Notes: generated by a model from the letters alone, not told the origin. Positions 7,415-17,430 are shown, counted from the stretch's first letter. The stretch: DNA of 64,000 nt from Erysipelotrichaceae bacterium (GCA_017550145.1 JAFZQG010000015.1:1-64000), one strand, 5' to 3'. Numbers and translations are program-made.

Positions 7415-8806
7415 ATGAACATGGAATTAAACCAGGACAACAATATCAGAGAGATAGTCGAACTGATCAGAAATCAGACTGACGATGATGTTTTAAAAGC
7501 GGAGTTAAAGGATTATCACGATAATGATATTGCGGATTCCTTGAAATCCTTAACTGTTGCGGAAAGAAAACATTTATATAAAGCGATCGGTCCGGAAAGA
7601 ACCGGTGAGATTTTCTCTTATCTGAAGGAAGATGTCGATAAGTTCATCAATGAAATAAATATCAATCAGGCTGCCAGGATCGTCGAAGAAATGGATACCG
7701 ACGATGCGGTCGATCTGCTTGATCAGATCGATGACAGGATCGAGGATCAGATCTTGGAAAAGATGGATGATAAGGTCGAGGAAGAGATCCGTCTGATTCA
7801 GTCTTATGATCTGGAGGAACTGGGTTCTCTGATGACCACCAACTTCATCAAGCTGAATATCCTCTATACGGTCAAACAGGCTATGAGAGAACTTATCAGG
7901 CAGTCTGAGGATAACGATAATATCGATACTTTATATGTAGTCGACAGTAATGATCTCTATTGCGGTGTTGTTGATTTAAGAGATCTTATTAAAGCCCGTG
8001 ATTCCGATAAATTCAATGAACTGGTCATTACTTCCTATCCAGCAGTTTATGACCATGAAAAGATTTCTGATTGTCTGGAGGAGATCAGAAGCTATTCCGA
8101 AAACTCCATTCCAGTTCTTGACGAAGGTCAGCATTTATTGGGTGTCATCACTGCTACCGATATCATCGAGACTGTCGATGAAGAAATCAGTGAAGACTAC
8201 GCTAAACTGGGTGGTCTGTCTGCGCAGGAAGATCTGCATGAACCTCTATTTGAAAGTATGAAGAAACGTCTGCCATGGCTGGCAGCTTTACTGGTATTAG
8301 GTATCGGTGTTTCTGCAGTCGTAGGCATCTTCGAGAATGTCGTCAAAGAGATAGCCATTATCGTCTGTTTCCAGTCTCTGGTTCTGGATATGGCCGGTAA
8401 TGTCGGCACGCAATCACTGGCGGTTACGATCAGAGTTCTGATGGATGAAGAGATATCGGCCAAAGAGAAGTTCCAGCTGATCTTCAAGGAAGTAAGAGTA
8501 GGTTTCTTTAATGGCTTATTACTGGGAACAGCTTCACTTATATTTATAGGTTTATATATTTATCTGTTTAAACACTATCCATTGGCTTTCTCGTTTGGCG
8601 TATCAGCATGCGTAGGAACGGCGTTACTCACGGCGATGCTGATATCGAGCCTGGTAGGTACAGTTGTGCCGATCCTGTTTGATAAGATTCATGTCGACCC
8701 GGCAGTCGCTTCTGGTCCGTTTATCACGACCATCAATGACCTGGTGGCTGTCGTATCATACTATGGTTTAGCTTGGGTTTTATTACTTAATGTAATGCAT
8801 CTGTAG
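7415..8806 (+). CDS. mgtE: Magnesium transporter MgtE
   Basis: A Mg2+ channel/transporter of the MgtE family. The order is as in characterised members: an acidic helical N domain (to about 125) with AARIVEEMDTDDAVDLLDQI, a CBS pair (about 130-255) with LYVVDSNDLYCGVVDLRDL and GVITATDIIETVDEE, and five membrane helices to the C-terminus including the pore region DMAGNVGTQSLAVTIR. The acidic N and CBS domains close the pore at high Mg2+, so regulation is at protein level. ATG 7415 follows AGGTGA at 6 nt; the frame starts at ATG 7391 without such a site. A TATAAT (7359-7364) precedes it. The metal theme continues with FeoAB 18 bp downstream. Confidence 0.93.
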   Translation: MNMELNQDNNIREIVELIRNQTDDDVLKAELKDYHDNDIADSLKSLTVAERKHLYKAIGPERTGEIFSYLKEDVDKFINEININQAARIVEEMDTDDAVDLLDQIDDRIEDQILEKMDDKVEEEIRLIQSYDLEELGSLMTTNFIKLNILYTVKQAMRELIRQSEDNDNIDTLYVVDSNDLYCGVVDLRDLIKARDSDKFNELVITSYPAVYDHEKISDCLEEIRSYSENSIPVLDEGQHLLGVITATDIIETVDEEISEDYAKLGGLSAQEDLHEPLFESMKKRLPWLAALLVLGIGVSAVVGIFENVVKEIAIIVCFQSLVLDMAGNVGTQSLAVTIRVLMDEEISAKEKFQLIFKEVRVGFFNGLLLGTASLIFIGLYIYLFKHYPLAFSFGVSACVGTALLTAMLISSLVGTVVPILFDKIHVDPAVASGPFITTINDLVAVVSYYGLAWVLLLNVMHL

Positions 8807-8824
8807 ATAGAAGAAGATAGGGAT

Positions 8825-11158
8825 ATGAAAACAACACTAAAAGATCTGAAAATCAATGAACATGCCCGTATTACTTCCGTTGGCGGTGATGGGGCTTTAA
8901 GACAGCACTTTCTGGATATGGGTGTCATTCCTGGTGCGGAGCTCACGGTCGTGAAATTTGCGCCGTTAGGTGATCCGATGGAATTACAGATCCACGGTTA
9001 TGAACTGACATTGAGACTGGATGATGCTGCACAGATCGAAATCGAAAAGATCGATGAACGTTCCAATCAGCACAGCCGTGTCAAAACTTTCAATGCTTCA
9101 GAGCACCCCGGTCTTGGTGAAGAAGGACGTTACCATAATAAAGATGAAGAGAATCCTTTACCTGATGGAACTGTTTTGACATACGCTCTTGTCGGCAATC
9201 AGAATTCCGGCAAGACCACATTATTCAATCAGCTGACCGGTTCCAACCAGCACGTCGGTAATTTCCCAGGCGTCACAGTTGACCGCAAGGATGGTGTCAT
9301 CAGAGGCTATCCCGATACTTTGATTACCGATTTGCCGGGTATCTATTCGATGTCGCCTTATACTAGCGAAGAGATCGTTTCGCGTAATTTTGTCTTAAAT
9401 GAAAAACCGAAGGCCATCATCAATATCGTCGATGCGACCAATATCGAAAGAAACCTGTATCTGACAATGCAGTTACTGGAAATGGATGTACCGATGGTCG
9501 TGGCTCTGAATATGATGGATGAGTTATCCGGAAATCACGGCAGTATTGATATCAACGGTATGGAAGAAATGCTGGGAGTACCGGTCATTCCTATTTCCGC
9601 TGCCAAGAACGAAGGTGTTGATGAACTGGTAAGCCACGCGATCCATATTGCGAAATATCAGGAAAGACCGACCAAGCAGGATTTCTGCAGTAAGGATGAC
9701 CATGGCGGTGCGATCCACAGAGGTATCCATGGTGTCGAGACTGTTATAGAGGACCATTGTGAAAAAGCAGGATTGCCGTTACGCTTTGCCGCAACCAAAG
9801 TTATCGAAAATGACCATCTGATCCTTGAACAGTTAAAGCTCGACAAGAACGAACTTGAAACCATCGAACATATGATTCTTCAGATGGAAAGCGAAGGCGG
9901 AATGGACCGCAGTGCGGCTATCGCCGATATGCGTTTTGATTTTATCGAAAGAGTCTGTGAAAAGACTGTCATAAAACCTACCGTATCCAAGGAAAGGATC
10001 CGTTCGGAAAAGATCGATAAGATTTTAACCGGTAAATGGACAGCTATACCTTGTTTCATTCTGATCATGGGAGCGGTCTTTGTGCTGACGTTCAATGTGA
10101 TCGGTGCTTTCTTCCAGGGAATCTTAGAGAGCGGTATCGATAGTCTGGCATTAAGTGTGGCTGATCTTCTGGAGAAGATGAATGTGAATGAAACACTTAA
10201 GTCTCTGGTTCTGGAAGGAATATTCGGTGGTGTGGGAAGCGTATTAAGTTTCTTCCCGATCGTTATCACGATGTTCTTCTTCCTGTCTTTAATGGAAGAC
10301 AGCGGGTATATTGCCAGAGTCGCTTTCTTCATGGATAAGCTGTTAAGAAAGATCGGTCTCTCCGGAAGAAGTATCGTACCGATGCTGATAGGTTTCGGCT
10401 GTACGGTTCCGGCGGTTATGTCGACCAGAACCTTGCCATCCAAGCGTGACCGTTACATGACGATTCTTTTGACTCCGTTCATGAGCTGTTCGGCGAAGAT
10501 TCCAATCTATGCTTTCTTCGTGAATGCTTTCTTCCCGGGCAGAGGCGGACTGATCATGACAGGTCTTTATGTCTTAGGCATCGTCATGGCGATCCTACAG
10601 GCTTTGCTTATGAAGAACACGATCTTTACCGGTGAGGCTGTACCGTTTGTCATGGAATTGCCTAATTACCGTATGCCTGGTGCCAAGAACGTTATCCGTT
10701 TACTTTGGGAAAAGGCTAAAGACTTTATCACCAGAGCTTTCAGTGTCATTCTGGTAGCAACGATCGCTGTCTGGTTCCTGAAGCGTTTTGATTTAAGAAT
10801 GAATATTGCCGCTTCGGATTCCGACAGTATTATGGCAATGCTGGCAGGTTTACTGGTTCCGTTATTCAAACCGTTAGGTTTAGGCGACTGGCGGATCGTT
10901 ACTTCTCTGATCAGCGGCTTCATGGCCAAGGAGAGTGTTGTTGCAACCATGGAACTGGCATTTGGAGAAAAGATCAGTTCGATCTTAAGTACTTCAGCCG
11001 CCGCAACGATGCTGGTGTTCTCTCTGCTGTATACGCCATGTGTGGCAGCTATCGCTTCGATCAGAAGAGAACTGGGCAGCAAATGGGCAGTGGGAGTTGT
11101 TTTCTGGCAATGTCTGATCGCCTGGATCATGGCTTATCTGACCAGTCTGATATTCTAG
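8825..11158 (+). CDS. feoB: FeoA-FeoB fusion, ferrous iron transporter
   Basis: A single 777-aa chain joins FeoA to FeoB. Residues 1-75 form the SH3-like FeoA domain (LRQHFLDMGVIPGAE). After a linker the G domain shows GNQNSGKT (about 123), NFPGVTVD, DLPGIY, NMMD and ISAAK. A helical region follows, then the membrane part from about residue 400, with two Gate-like segments (GYIARVAFFMDK; IGFGCTVPAV with the conserved Cys). It imports Fe2+ across the cytoplasmic membrane under anaerobic conditions. FeoA is usually a separate protein, so fusion is uncommon but known in other bacteria. It lies 18 bp behind mgtE, probably co-transcribed, with its own terminator. Confidence 0.95.
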   Translation: MKTTLKDLKINEHARITSVGGDGALRQHFLDMGVIPGAELTVVKFAPLGDPMELQIHGYELTLRLDDAAQIEIEKIDERSNQHSRVKTFNASEHPGLGEEGRYHNKDEENPLPDGTVLTYALVGNQNSGKTTLFNQLTGSNQHVGNFPGVTVDRKDGVIRGYPDTLITDLPGIYSMSPYTSEEIVSRNFVLNEKPKAIINIVDATNIERNLYLTMQLLEMDVPMVVALNMMDELSGNHGSIDINGMEEMLGVPVIPISAAKNEGVDELVSHAIHIAKYQERPTKQDFCSKDDHGGAIHRGIHGVETVIEDHCEKAGLPLRFAATKVIENDHLILEQLKLDKNELETIEHMILQMESEGGMDRSAAIADMRFDFIERVCEKTVIKPTVSKERIRSEKIDKILTGKWTAIPCFILIMGAVFVLTFNVIGAFFQGILESGIDSLALSVADLLEKMNVNETLKSLVLEGIFGGVGSVLSFFPIVITMFFFLSLMEDSGYIARVAFFMDKLLRKIGLSGRSIVPMLIGFGCTVPAVMSTRTLPSKRDRYMTILLTPFMSCSAKIPIYAFFVNAFFPGRGGLIMTGLYVLGIVMAILQALLMKNTIFTGEAVPFVMELPNYRMPGAKNVIRLLWEKAKDFITRAFSVILVATIAVWFLKRFDLRMNIAASDSDSIMAMLAGLLVPLFKPLGLGDWRIVTSLISGFMAKESVVATMELAFGEKISSILSTSAAATMLVFSLLYTPCVAAIASIRRELGSKWAVGVVFWQCLIAWIMAYLTSLIF

Positions 11159-11164
11159 TCTAAC

Positions 11165-11186
11165 AAAAGGTCTTAGGACCTTTTTT
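11165..11186 (+). terminator. Terminator of the mgtE-feoAB unit
   Basis: AAAAGGTC-TTAG-GACCTTTTTT immediately after the stop codon. Confidence 0.85.
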
Positions 11187-11228
11187 GGTTTACAATTAAG
11201 TTATAGGTAATCTATGCGGAGGCGCTAT

Positions 11229-13646
11229 ATGGAACTCAACGAACATGAAATAACTCATCTTAAAAACATTTATACCTGTCTGGCAGAATGTCTGGTTCTT
11301 TTAAAGAAGAACGGTGATTTCCCTTTGGATAAACCTGGTGAAATTGCCTTATACGGATCAGGCGCAAGACAGACGGTTAAAGGCGGAACAGGTTCGGGAG
11401 AAGTCAATTCCCGTTATTTCGTCAATTGCGAAGAAGGTTTGGAAAACCGCGGTTTTACGGTTGTCACCAAGAAGTGGCTGGATGAGTATGATGAAATCCG
11501 TAAGAAGATGAGGGCTGATTTTATTGCCGACATCAAAAAGAAAGCCCGTAAGCATCATATTTCCGTTATCGGCGAAAGTATGGGCAAGGTCATGCTGGAA
11601 GGAGATTATCAGTTACCGATCGAAGCACAATGCGAAACGGCTGTCTATGTCTTAGGCAGAATATCTGGCGAAGGAAATGACAGAAAAGCTGAAAGAGGAG
11701 ATTTCCTTTTAAGTGAAACAGAAAAGAAAGATCTCTATATCCTGCATCAGAAATACAAGAAACTTTTACTGGTCATCAATGCCGGAGGACCGGTAGATTT
11801 AAGTGAAGTTGATTTTGTTGATAATATCCTGGTCTTATCACAGCTGGGAGTGGAAACCGGAAACGTTTTAGCTGATTTCATCTTAGGCAAAGTATATCCT
11901 TCAGGCAAACTCGCAACTACCTGGGATGCTTATGATAACTATTGTCATGAAGGCGATTTCGGTGATCATGATGATACACATTATAAAGAGGGTATCTATG
12001 TCGGTTACCGTTATTTTGATTCAGCCGGCAAGAAGGCTATGTATCCTTTTGGGTACGGATTGGGTTATGCTGACTTCAGTTTTGAAACAAAAGACATATC
12101 TATAGATGGTACAGACGTTAAAGTAAAAGTTAATGTTAAAAATGATTCTGATAGATTTGCCGGCAAGGAAGCGATACAGATCTATGTATCCAAACCTCAG
12201 GGCAGAATCGATAAGGCTTATCAGGATCTGACAGCTTTTAAGAAAACCGATGAGATCCTGCCTGGTGAAAGTAATGAATTAGAAATCTCATTCCCGTTCA
12301 CCGATCTGACATCCTATGACAGCGATAATCACTGTTATGTATTAGAAAAAGGTGACTACATCATCAGATGCGGAAACAGTTCTGCCAACACAAAGATTGC
12401 GGGAGTGATCAGACTTGAAGAGGATGTGGTAACTAAGATTGTTAAGAACTGTCTCGGTGATCCTGGTTTCAAGGATGTGATATATGAAAGAAAAGAAGAA
12501 GAGTTACCGGATGATGTCAAAGTTCTGACTATCGATTTACATAACTTCAAGACAGAAACAGTTAACTATGATGTCGAAGATGAAGTAGTACCTGAACTGG
12601 AAGACTGTGATGACGAAAGTCTGGCATATCTGAATATCGGTGCCTTCAATCCTAAGGGTGGTCTACTCAATGTTGTAGGCAATGCCGGAGTAAGTGTAGC
12701 CGGTGCGGCTGGTGAAACAGTCTCATTATTCAAAGATAAAGGTTTAAAGAATATCGTTATGGCTGACGGTCCGGCAGGACTCAGACTGGCCAAACAGTAT
12801 TATGTCGATACTAAAGGTGTACATGGTGTGAATGCGAACCTACCGGAGAGCGTTACCGAATATCTGCCAGGTATTGCCAGATGGTTCTTAAAACTGATAA
12901 ACAGAACACCAAAGAATGTCGAAGTCTTTGAACAGGCGTGTACGGCTATTCCGATCGGTACGGCAATTGCTCAGACTTTCAATACCGATTATGCGTATAT
13001 GTTAGGTGATATCGTCGGTAAGGAAATGGAGATGTTCAAGATCGATCTGTGGCTGGCTCCGGCTTTGAATATTCACCGTAATGTCTTATGCGGCCGTAAC
13101 TTTGAGTATTTCTCGGAAGATCCTCTGGTTTCCGGAAAAATGGCAGCCTCTATAACAAAAGGTGTTCAAAGGCACATTGGAAAGGGCGTAACTATTAAGC
13201 ACTATGCCGCCAATAATCAGGAGAATAACCGTTACGGAAATAACTCTCTGGTTTCGGAAAGAGCGATGCGTGAGATCTATCTGAAAGGTTTTGAGATCTG
13301 TATAAAGGAAGCTGATCCGTTTGCGATCATGAGTTCGTATAATCTGCTTAACGGTATTCATACTTCCGAGCATATGGGACTCTGTGTCGATATCTTAAGA
13401 AGAGAATTCGGTTTTGATAAGATCCTGATGACCGACTGGATTACAGGCATGAGTTTCTTAACCAAGAATAATATCTATGATGATCCGAATGCAGCTAAAG
13501 TCGTCAGATCTTCACATTCACTGTTTATGCCGGGATGCAAGAAAGACTATAAACAGATCATGGATGGTTTGAAGGATGGAACGATCGATTCAAGACAACT
13601 TAAGATAAACGGATCCAGATTATTCAAGGTATACGGAAACAGATAA
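11229..13646 (+). CDS. Glycoside hydrolase family 3 beta-glucosidase, permuted domain order
   Basis: An intracellular GH3 enzyme of 805 aa with inverted domain order. The (alpha/beta)6 GH3 C domain comes first (LLLVINAGGPVDLSEV; LGKVYPSGKLATTW; GIYVGYRYFD), then a fibronectin-like domain (about 275-385), and the TIM-barrel GH3 N domain is last, with DGPAGLRL, ALNIHRNVLCGRNFEYFSEDP, KHYAANNQE and the nucleophile Asp in ILMTDWITG near residue 735. This permutation is known from Ruminococcus and Butyrivibrio beta-glucosidases. No signal peptide, so it acts on imported oligosaccharides. ATG 11229 follows GGAGG by 6 nt and is chosen over ATG 11214. It stands alone between terminators. Confidence 0.92.
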   Translation: MELNEHEITHLKNIYTCLAECLVLLKKNGDFPLDKPGEIALYGSGARQTVKGGTGSGEVNSRYFVNCEEGLENRGFTVVTKKWLDEYDEIRKKMRADFIADIKKKARKHHISVIGESMGKVMLEGDYQLPIEAQCETAVYVLGRISGEGNDRKAERGDFLLSETEKKDLYILHQKYKKLLLVINAGGPVDLSEVDFVDNILVLSQLGVETGNVLADFILGKVYPSGKLATTWDAYDNYCHEGDFGDHDDTHYKEGIYVGYRYFDSAGKKAMYPFGYGLGYADFSFETKDISIDGTDVKVKVNVKNDSDRFAGKEAIQIYVSKPQGRIDKAYQDLTAFKKTDEILPGESNELEISFPFTDLTSYDSDNHCYVLEKGDYIIRCGNSSANTKIAGVIRLEEDVVTKIVKNCLGDPGFKDVIYERKEEELPDDVKVLTIDLHNFKTETVNYDVEDEVVPELEDCDDESLAYLNIGAFNPKGGLLNVVGNAGVSVAGAAGETVSLFKDKGLKNIVMADGPAGLRLAKQYYVDTKGVHGVNANLPESVTEYLPGIARWFLKLINRTPKNVEVFEQACTAIPIGTAIAQTFNTDYAYMLGDIVGKEMEMFKIDLWLAPALNIHRNVLCGRNFEYFSEDPLVSGKMAASITKGVQRHIGKGVTIKHYAANNQENNRYGNNSLVSERAMREIYLKGFEICIKEADPFAIMSSYNLLNGIHTSEHMGLCVDILRREFGFDKILMTDWITGMSFLTKNNIYDDPNAAKVVRSSHSLFMPGCKKDYKQIMDGLKDGTIDSRQLKINGSRLFKVYGNR

Positions 13647-13659
13647 AAAAGCACTTAAG

Positions 13660-13688
13660 ACCGGTCATAAACAGACCGGTTTTCTTTT
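13660..13688 (+). terminator. Terminator of the GH3 gene
   Basis: ACCGGTC-ATAAACA-GACCGGT followed by TTTCTTTT. Confidence 0.88.
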
Positions 13689-13789
13689 GCTTAAACGAAT
13701 AATGAAAATTGTTTCATTTATATTTGTGAAAAAATGTTAAAAAGATGGTTTTTTGAGCGTGTATTCTATTTAAATTAACCGTCAAAAGG

Positions 13790-13832
13790 TGCTACAATGG
13801 TCTAGAATTCGGTTTTTTTAGAAAACGTTTAA
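13790..13832 (+). promoter_or_regulatory. pckA promoter with cre-like operator
   Basis: An extended -10 TGCTACAAT ends at 13798, the same box as at the FGGY kinase; no good -35 is seen. At 13820-13831 AGAAAACGTTTA matches the central part of a catabolite-responsive element (consensus TGWAARCGYTWNCW), lying downstream of the start point where CcpA would block elongation. Repression of gluconeogenic pckA by CcpA-type regulators is known in Bacillota; the site itself is a sequence match only. Confidence 0.5.
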
Positions 13833-13845
13833 GGAGGCAATGTAT

Positions 13846-15450
13846 ATGAGCAGTATCGATCTGGAAAAGTACGGTATTACAGGCACAAGTGAAGTTGTCT
13901 ATAATCCTGATTATGAACTTCTTTTCAATGAAGAAATGAAGAGCGAACTGGAAGGTTATGAGAAGGGCCAGCTGACTGAATTAGGTGCAGTCAATGTCAT
14001 GACTGGTATCTATACCGGCCGTTCACCTAAGGATAAATATATCGTTATGGATGAAAACTCCAAGGACACTGTCTGGTGGACTTCCAAGGATTATCCTAAT
14101 GACAACCATCCGATGTCAGAAGAGGTCTGGGCAACCGTTAAGGATCTTGCGAAGAAGGAATTATCAAACAAGAGACTGTTTGTGGTCGATGCGTACTGTG
14201 GAGCTAACGTCGATACCAGAATGGCTGTCAGATTCATCGTTGAAGTTGCCTGGCAGGCTCATTTTGTCAGAAATATGTTTATTAAACCTACAGCTGAGGA
14301 ACTGGAAAACTTTGAACCTGACTTCATCGTTTACGGTGCTTCCAAGGCCAAGGTAGAAAACTATCAGGAACTGGGTCTTAATTCCGCGACCTGCGTAGCT
14401 TTCAATATCACTTCCAGAGAACAGGTCATCATCAATACCTGGTACGGCGGTGAAATGAAGAAGGGTATGTTCTCGATGATGAACTACTATCTGCCTTTAA
14501 AGGGTATCGCTTCGATGCACTGTTCAGCCAACACGGATATGAACGGTGAGAATACGGCGATCTTCTTCGGTCTTTCCGGTACCGGTAAGACTACCTTATC
14601 AGCTGATCCGAAGCGTCTTTTAGTCGGTGATGATGAACACGGCTGGGATGACAACGGTATCTTCAACCTGGAAGGCGGCTGTTATGCGAAGGTTATCGAT
14701 CTCGATAAGGAATCTGAACCTGATATCTATAATGCGATCAGAAGAGATGCTTTATTAGAGAATGTTACTGTTGATGAAAACGGCAAGATCGATTTCCATG
14801 ACAAGAGTGTTACGGAAAATACCCGTGTCTCTTATCCGATCGATCATATCAATAATATTGTCAGACCGGTATCCAGTGCTCCGGCAGCTGAGAATGTCAT
14901 TTTCCTTTCAGCTGATGCGTTTGGCGTACTTCCTCCGGTTTCGATCCTTACATCCGAACAGACCAAGTATTACTTCCTTTCCGGATTTACCGCTAAGTTA
15001 GCCGGTACCGAAAGAGGTATTACCGAACCGACACCTACTTTCTCGGCTTGTTTCGGTCAAGCATTCCTGGAGCTTCATCCGACCCGCTATGCTGAAGAAC
15101 TGGTCAAGAAGATGGAGAAGTCCGGTGCCAAGGCATATCTTGTGAATACCGGTTGGAACGGTACAGGCAAGCGTATTTCCATCAAGGATACCAGAGGTAT
15201 CATTGATGCAATTTTAAGCGGAGCTATCAATGAGTCTCCGACCAAGAAGATCCCTTACTTCGATTTCGAGATCCCTACAGTGCTGGAAGGTGTCGATACT
15301 AAAGTACTGGATCCGCGTGATACCTATGAAGATAAGGATGAATGGGATAGAAAGGCTAAAGATCTGGCTTCCCGTTTCATCAAGAATTTCGTTAAATATG
15401 AAAGCGATCCGGCCGGCAAGAAGCTGGTAGAAGCTGGTCCTAAGATCTGA
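13846..15450 (+). CDS. pckA: Phosphoenolpyruvate carboxykinase (ATP)
   Basis: Catalyses oxaloacetate + ATP to PEP + CO2 + ADP, or the reverse in CO2-fixing anaerobes. The 534-aa length fits ATP-type PEPCK. Key motifs: [11 protein letters not shown] near the N-terminus (substrate loop), kinase-1a P-loop [12 protein letters not shown] near 241, DDEHGWDD (metal site) and [17 protein letters not shown] at 13831-13837 lies 2 nt from ATG 13840 but 8 nt from ATG 13846, so the second ATG is taken as start. The oxaloacetate decarboxylase genes follow 7 bp downstream without a terminator, placing PEP, oxaloacetate and pyruvate conversion in one operon. Confidence 0.97.
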   Translation: MSSIDLEKYGITGTSEVVYNPDYELLFNEEMKSELEGYEKGQLTELGAVNVMTGIYTGRSPKDKYIVMDENSKDTVWWTSKDYPNDNHPMSEEVWATVKDLAKKELSNKRLFVVDAYCGANVDTRMAVRFIVEVAWQAHFVRNMFIKPTAEELENFEPDFIVYGASKAKVENYQELGLNSATCVAFNITSREQVIINTWYGGEMKKGMFSMMNYYLPLKGIASMHCSANTDMNGENTAIFFGLSGTGKTTLSADPKRLLVGDDEHGWDDNGIFNLEGGCYAKVIDLDKESEPDIYNAIRRDALLENVTVDENGKIDFHDKSVTENTRVSYPIDHINNIVRPVSSAPAAENVIFLSADAFGVLPPVSILTSEQTKYYFLSGFTAKLAGTERGITEPTPTFSACFGQAFLELHPTRYAEELVKKMEKSGAKAYLVNTGWNGTGKRISIKDTRGIIDAILSGAINESPTKKIPYFDFEIPTVLEGVDTKVLDPRDTYEDKDEWDRKAKDLASRFIKNFVKYESDPAGKKLVEAGPKI

Positions 15451-15457
15451 GGTTAAT

Positions 15458-16831
15458 ATGGTTAAATTTGTTGAAACATCCGTACGAGACGGTCATCAGT
15501 CGCTGTTTGCGACCAGAATGTCGACCGAAGAAGTAGTGGAACTATGCAAGATCTACGATAAAGCGGGTTTCCATGCGATCGAAATGTGGGGCGGTGCGAC
15601 CTTTGATGCCTGCATGAGATTCCTCGATGAAGATCCTTGGGAGAGATTAAGAGCGGTCAAGAAAGTCTGCAAGAAAACTAAACTGCAGATGCTGTTCAGA
15701 GGCCAGAACATCCTTGGTTACCGCCATTATTCCGATGATGTCGTCGATATGTTCTGCAAGAAGTCGATCGAAAACGGCATCGATATCATCAGAGTCTTTG
15801 ATGCCTTAAATGATATCCGCAACCTTAAACAGGCTGTCGAATCAACCAAAAAATATGGCGGCGAATGTCAGATCGCTTTATCCTATACGACTTCTCCTGT
15901 CCATACGATCGATTACTATGTAAAACTGGCCAAGGAAGTTCAAAAACTTGGTGCCGATTCGCTTTGTATCAAGGATATGGCCGGCGTCCTTCTTCCGGAA
16001 GATGCCAAGAAACTGGTCAAGGCCATTAAAAAGGAAGTTAAGCTTCCGCTGGAATTACACTCACACTGCACAGCCGGCGTTGCCATGATGTCCTATATGG
16101 AGGCGATCGAAGCCGGTGTGGATATTGTCGATGTCTCTTTATCACCGTTATCAAACGGTACGGCTCAGCCTTCGACTCAGGCTATGGCTATGGCCTTAAA
16201 GGGTACGAAGTATGATCCTAAATTAAATATGAAGGCGATCCATGAAGCCGAACCGCTCATGACCAGTATCGTCGAAGAATATATTGAAAAAGGTTTACTG
16301 ATTCCGAAGTCTTTCGAAGTCAACCCGAATATCCTGACATATCAGGTTCCGGGTGGCATGCTGTCAAACATGATCAAGCAGCTGCATGATCAGGGTGCGA
16401 TGGACCGTTATCAGGATGTCCTGAATGAGATTCCTAAGGTCAGAAAAGATCTTGGTTATCCGCCACTTGTCACACCATTATCACAGATGGTCGGTACACA
16501 GGCTGTACTCAATGTCTTGAATGGTGAAAGATACAAAATGTGTGCCAAGGAGATCAGAGATTATCTCCATGGCATGTACGGTAAGGCTCCAGCGAGAATC
16601 AATAAGGAAGTCAAGGAGAAGATCATCGGCAATGACAAGGTCATTACCTGCCGTCCGGCTGATCTCTTGAAGCCTGAGTTTGAAAAGCTCAAGGAGAGAT
16701 ACAAGAATATCGCCAGAAGCGATGAGGATGTACTCTCACTGGCCTTATTTGAACAGGTAGCAGTCGGTTTCTTAAAGAAGAAATATGCTAAAGAAGATAA
16801 TGAAGCCGATGAATTCGAAATGTATGTCTAG
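15458..16831 (+). CDS. oadA: Oxaloacetate decarboxylase alpha, carboxyltransferase domain only
   Basis: The biotin-dependent carboxyltransferase that moves CO2 from oxaloacetate to carboxybiotin. Landmarks: SVRDGHQSLFATRM (residues 8-21, metal Asp), LFRGQNILGYRHY, the carbamylated-lysine loop CIKDMAG near 171 and the metal histidines in LHSHCTAG near 200. At 457 aa it ends before the biotinyl domain that normally closes OadA (about 590 aa); that domain is encoded separately at 17079. Pyruvate carboxylase subunit B is the nearest alternative, but the membrane pump gene downstream argues for decarboxylase. TGAGGT precedes the ATG. Confidence 0.92.
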   Translation: MVKFVETSVRDGHQSLFATRMSTEEVVELCKIYDKAGFHAIEMWGGATFDACMRFLDEDPWERLRAVKKVCKKTKLQMLFRGQNILGYRHYSDDVVDMFCKKSIENGIDIIRVFDALNDIRNLKQAVESTKKYGGECQIALSYTTSPVHTIDYYVKLAKEVQKLGADSLCIKDMAGVLLPEDAKKLVKAIKKEVKLPLELHSHCTAGVAMMSYMEAIEAGVDIVDVSLSPLSNGTAQPSTQAMAMALKGTKYDPKLNMKAIHEAEPLMTSIVEEYIEKGLLIPKSFEVNPNILTYQVPGGMLSNMIKQLHDQGAMDRYQDVLNEIPKVRKDLGYPPLVTPLSQMVGTQAVLNVLNGERYKMCAKEIRDYLHGMYGKAPARINKEVKEKIIGNDKVITCRPADLLKPEFEKLKERYKNIARSDEDVLSLALFEQVAVGFLKKKYAKEDNEADEFEMYV

Positions 16832-16840
16832 GAGGTAAAA

Positions 16841-17077
16841 ATGTTAGAGGCATTAAATAAGTATTCCGGCATTATTGCCATCCTGGTCTACAGCATGATC
16901 CTGTTTGTGATCATGAAGATCAAAAGAAACAAGGCCGAAGAAGAAGAAAAAGAACACGCTGCCGTATCACTTGATCTGAATGATGAAGATGCGACAGTTG
17001 CCTGCCTGGTTGCGGCAATCGAATGTCGTAATGAAACACATAAGAACGTAAGAATCGTAAGCGTAAGAGAGGTTTAA
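16841..17077 (+). CDS. oadG: OadG-like gamma subunit of the decarboxylase pump
   Basis: A 78-aa protein with one N-terminal membrane helix (residues 10-26, IIAILVYSMILFVIMKI), a basic stop-transfer and an acidic hydrophilic tail. Such small subunits join the soluble carboxyltransferase to the membrane subunit OadB and stabilise the complex. Sequence conservation in the family is low, so the call rests on topology, size and position between oadA and the biotin carrier. Strong TAGGAGG 6-7 nt before the ATG. Next gene begins 1 bp after its stop. Confidence 0.75.
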   Translation: MLEALNKYSGIIAILVYSMILFVIMKIKRNKAEEEEKEHAAVSLDLNDEDATVACLVAAIECRNETHKNVRIVSVREV

Positions 17078-17078
17078 G

Positions 17079-17429
17079 ATGAAAGTTTATAAAGTTAAAG
17101 TCAATGGTAAGGTTTACGAAGTCGAAGTTGAAGCTGTCGATGAAGTAAAAGGTTCAGTTGAAACAGTAAAGACTTCCAAGAAAACTGAAAAGTCCGCTCC
17201 GGTAAAGAGCGAAGGTGCCAATAATATCCTGGCTCCGATTGCCGGTAAAGTACTCGATGTGAAAGTAAACGTCGGTGACGTGATCAAGAAAGGCCAGACC
17301 GTAGCGGTTATCGAAGCTATGAAACTGGAAAACGAAATCCAGTCGGCTTATAACGGCAAGGTAAAGGAGATCCTGGTTTCTAACGGTGATGATGTCCGCA
17401 ACAAGGACGTCCTGATCGTTCTGGAATAA
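17079..17429 (+). CDS. Biotin carrier subunit of oxaloacetate decarboxylase
   Basis: A 116-aa biotin/lipoyl carrier. The N-terminal 45 residues are a charged, Lys/Glu/Val-rich linker; residues 48-116 form the barrel with the biotinylation motif EAMKLEN, target Lys82. It carries CO2 between the carboxyltransferase (15458) and the membrane decarboxylase (18158). Its separation from OadA resembles the methylmalonyl-CoA and glutaconyl-CoA decarboxylases. One base separates it from the biotin ligase that would modify it. Confidence 0.93.
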   Translation: MKVYKVKVNGKVYEVEVEAVDEVKGSVETVKTSKKTEKSAPVKSEGANNILAPIAGKVLDVKVNVGDVIKKGQTVAVIEAMKLENEIQSAYNGKVKEILVSNGDDVRNKDVLIVLE

Positions 17430-17430
17430 G

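Noticed and set aside
9880-10443. 187-aa frame on the minus strand opposite feoB
   Set aside because: It is a shadow of the feoAB coding frame with no start signal and no recognisable domain.
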